Shown: in pieces, positions 63,001 through 64,000 of the stretch
Numbering within the stretch: the first letter of the stretch is position 1
How the letters are laid out: the number at the start of each line of letters is the position of its first letter
Source of the DNA: Leptasterias polaris
Taxonomy: Eukaryota; Echinodermata; Asteroidea; Forcipulatida; Asteriidae
Assembly: GCA_037783415.1 (NCBI GenBank)
Contig: JAZGTN010000150.1
Coordinates: 4,216,001-4,280,000 of the forward strand
DNA: 64,000 nt
Direction: 5' to 3'
The notes under the pieces: generated by a model
Told to the model about the DNA's origin: nothing
What the model saw: only the letters and a program-made list of their open reading frames with translations
Databases searched by the model: none
Program-made: the position numbers and the translations under genes

Positions 63001-64000
63001 CAATCTGCAACTGTGGCACCAGTATTCTGGCTGGCTTTGTCGTGTTTTCCACTCTTGGCTTCATGGCTGAGAGTAGCGGCAGGGACATTAGTGAGGTTGC
63101 CGCTAGTGGTATGTATACATTCCTTCAAGCTTTTGAATTAATAAGGCCTACGGGAATGGCACACCGTTTTCTTATTTCTTTCTCAGCGAGACTAACATTT
63201 CAATCTCAGACTAAAACTCACCAATAAATTTACATCGGATTGACTACTTTGACATAACCACGCAGAATAAAGTGTCATCAAGCTTGTTTAAAGGGTGTGT
63301 ACAACATTGGTAATTGTCAAAGACCTGTATCCACACTTGATGTGACCCAACATATACATGAAATAACAAACCTGTGAAAGTTTAAAAGCTCAATCGGTTT
63401 TCGGAGTCATGAAAAAACACTGAAAACCCCCATTATATGTTTTAACTTTTTTTCAAACATCGGATTTTATTCTGCAGGATAAAGACTATTGTTTTACTCA
63501 TTTCCTAAAAACTATGGCATTTCTAGCAAAACTATTTTCAAGGGAAGTTTTCCACCATGACCATCTTTATACCATGTAAGTTTTTCGCATTCTGTGAACA
63601 TTTATATTTTCAATCTTACCAATGTTGTACACATCCTTTAAGCGAAAAAACAAATGCTATATTTTTCAGCTAGAAAAATTAAGTTTCTAATGGCAAACTC
63701 ACTATTACGTGAAACTGGAGTTATTTTCTAATCTATATATAAACATAACTAATTTAGTTCATAAATTCTTCTTTTGTAATTTGCAAGAGCTGGAATGTAC
63801 GCTTAATTGAATAACAGGGTTTTTTTTCGAGGAAAAACAACAACAAAACCAAAGATGGATCTCTAATTTTCTCGTTCGCTAGGACTATTGTAGTCACAAA
63901 CCAAACCTTTTTCAATTCTCTCTAGGCCCAGGCTTGGTATTCATTGTCTACCCCGAGGCCCTGGCTAACATGACTCCTGTGCCTCAGGTCTGGTCGTTCC
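48097..64000 (+). CDS. SLC6 Na+/Cl- dependent transporter, glycine/amino-acid type (5' part)
   Basis: Plasma-membrane symporter of the neurotransmitter:sodium family. Coding exons: 48097-48105, 55524-55710, 56862-56993, 58399-58621, 59549-59681, 60336-60470, 61708-61811, 62984-63108, and 63926 to past the edge. All joins are GT-AG with matching phase, giving about 374 residues. The first exon encodes only MDE in a good start context (AGCCATGG). TM1 has the sodium-site signature [20 protein letters not shown]2 is [16 protein letters not shown] and TM3 includes [16 protein letters not shown]. Extracellular loop 2 has the paired cysteines ([12 protein letters not shown]) and a likely glycosylation site (NYT). 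TM6 is [20 protein letters not shown] and the TM7 region ends GFMAES, followed by [13 protein letters not shown]. Best guess is a glycine or neutral amino-acid transporter; GABA or proline type cannot be excluded without the 3' half. Confidence 0.88.
48372..48497. repeat. (GTTT)n then about 95-base polypyrimidine (TTC/TTA)n tract
   Basis: Five GTTT units, then TTC-rich DNA (TTCTTCTTATTCTTC...). About 270 bases into SLC6 intron 1. The long open frames here are low-complexity artefacts. Confidence 0.9.
49560..49825. mobile_element. Probable MITE rich in GGTGTTA / TGACACC
   Basis: Words ACACC and GGTGT alternate on both strands, with inverted pairs such as AGAGAATCAAAA and TTTTGATTCTCT. Exact ends were not resolved. 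Located in SLC6 intron 1. Confidence 0.4.
50150..50410 (+). mobile_element. SINE-like element ending in GTGGCCGTCCGTGGCC motif
   Basis: A GC-richer 200-base body (CTCCTAGTGGATGATACCCA...) followed by GTGGCCGTCCGTGGCCTTGT, GAGTTAGGCGATATCTCATT and an A-rich tail. The same tail without the body is at 24576-24627. Confidence 0.5.
50760..51307 (+). mobile_element. Diverged M1 element
   Basis: An old copy recognisable by GGACGAGGATGCTT, AGAAACCCC, CGGAGGTCAAG and the terminal GCGCACGATA-like decay of the inverted repeat. Many substitutions and indels compared with 21572. Confidence 0.5.
53310..53480 (+). mobile_element. Diverged SINE with internal poly-C run
   Basis: Resembles 40983-41227 (GGTTGGC, AATGTGGATTG, TTTTCTCTAG, CTAAAACT) but is broken by about 22 Cs at 53407-53428. 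Confidence 0.4.
54185..54420. mobile_element. Degraded M2-like element
   Basis: Contains the M2 interior word AAAACTTACTTGGTAA followed by diverged sequence; the right inverted end is missing. Located in SLC6 intron 1. Confidence 0.4.
55060..55085. repeat. Poly-C run
   Basis: About 19 Cs then ACCCCC; the same kind of run is at 13698, 21437, 25808, 39085, 40880, 53407 and 58788. Confidence 0.85.
57155..57316. repeat. Exact 80-bp tandem duplication in SLC6 intron 3
   Basis: Two identical 80-base units (TTTCAGTTAAAACGTGACCG...), starting at 57161 and 57241. Confidence 0.9.
58668..59002. mobile_element. M2/M3-related element in SLC6 intron 4
   Basis: Ends TTAAAGACGGAGTATACTTT and complement. 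The interior resembles M2 and M3 mixtures and contains a poly-C run at about 58788-58802. It starts 46 bases after the exon 4 donor. Confidence 0.65.
61822..62273. mobile_element. MITE with about 70-bp inverted ends in SLC6 intron 7
   Basis: The left arm (TATGGAGCT..., containing TAATTTACTGCAGAATGATG) and the right arm are inverted copies over roughly 70 bases. The interior is a series of imperfect ATGTCGACATC / TCTCGGGATG palindromic units. It begins 10 bases after the exon 7 donor. Confidence 0.7.
62396..62759. mobile_element. M2 element in SLC6 intron 7
   Basis: Collinear with 528-895, including the AGAGCTGTTGATAGTATAAA interior and both TTAAAGGCACTG ends. It lies between SLC6 exons 7 and 8. 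Confidence 0.7.
63288..63641. mobile_element. Short TIR element (family M3) in SLC6 intron 8
   Basis: Bounded by TTAAAGGGTGTGTACAACAT and its complement. The interior matches the inverted copy at 33702-34053. Related in end sequence to M2, so these form a superfamily of about 350 bp elements. Confidence 0.7.

Overview
The window is eukaryotic nuclear DNA. Coding sequence is broken into short exons with GT-AG introns, intergenic DNA is AT-rich, and it is crowded with short inverted-repeat transposons, tRNA-derived SINEs, minisatellites and long poly-C runs. The gene families (IPNS-like Fe(II)/2-oxoglutarate oxygenases, an SLC6 transporter, multicopy PIN-like/CXC genes) and the repeat style (including frequent TAGGCCTA) suggest a marine invertebrate deuterostome, most likely an echinoderm such as a sea star. 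That assignment is inference, not proof.

Layout. Positions 4112-41708 hold three tandem, same-strand (-) copies of a seven-exon oxygenase gene: copy 1 at 4112-9064 (315 aa), copy 2 at 24899-29827 (311 aa) and copy 3 at 38177-41708 (311 aa). All three keep the HxD...H iron triad and the RxS motif. Relics of the same family lie around them: a truncated exon-4 segment at 2222-2476, a split exon 1 at 10761-11527, and a decayed exon 1 at about 21155-21265. Blocks of 5' flanking DNA are duplicated between copies 1 and 2.

Between copies 1 and 2 sits a 5.6 kb element (14477-20079). It has matching inverted ends and dense TTAGTC motifs at both borders, and it encloses an intron-containing gene of unclear function on the minus strand. 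Between copies 2 and 3 sits a broken gene (30766-33313, -) combining a PIN/FEN-like acidic motif region with a C-terminal CXC cysteine cluster. It carries one frameshift and one in-frame stop, and lies beside a diverged tandem array. A 781 bp element inside intron 5 of oxygenase copy 2 has 31 bp inverted ends and a perfect 9 bp target duplication, as expected for a Mutator-like element.

From 48097 to the right edge runs the 5' part of an SLC6 sodium/chloride-dependent transporter gene (+). It opens with a 9-nt coding exon followed by a 7.4 kb intron. Eight further exons cover TM1 to about TM7-8 and the gene continues past position 64000.

Nothing indicates that the three gene sets work together. 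The oxygenases are a local family expanded by tandem duplication, the transporter is an unrelated neighbour, and much of the rest is mobile-element sediment. No virus, CRISPR array, rRNA or convincing functional tRNA gene was found.
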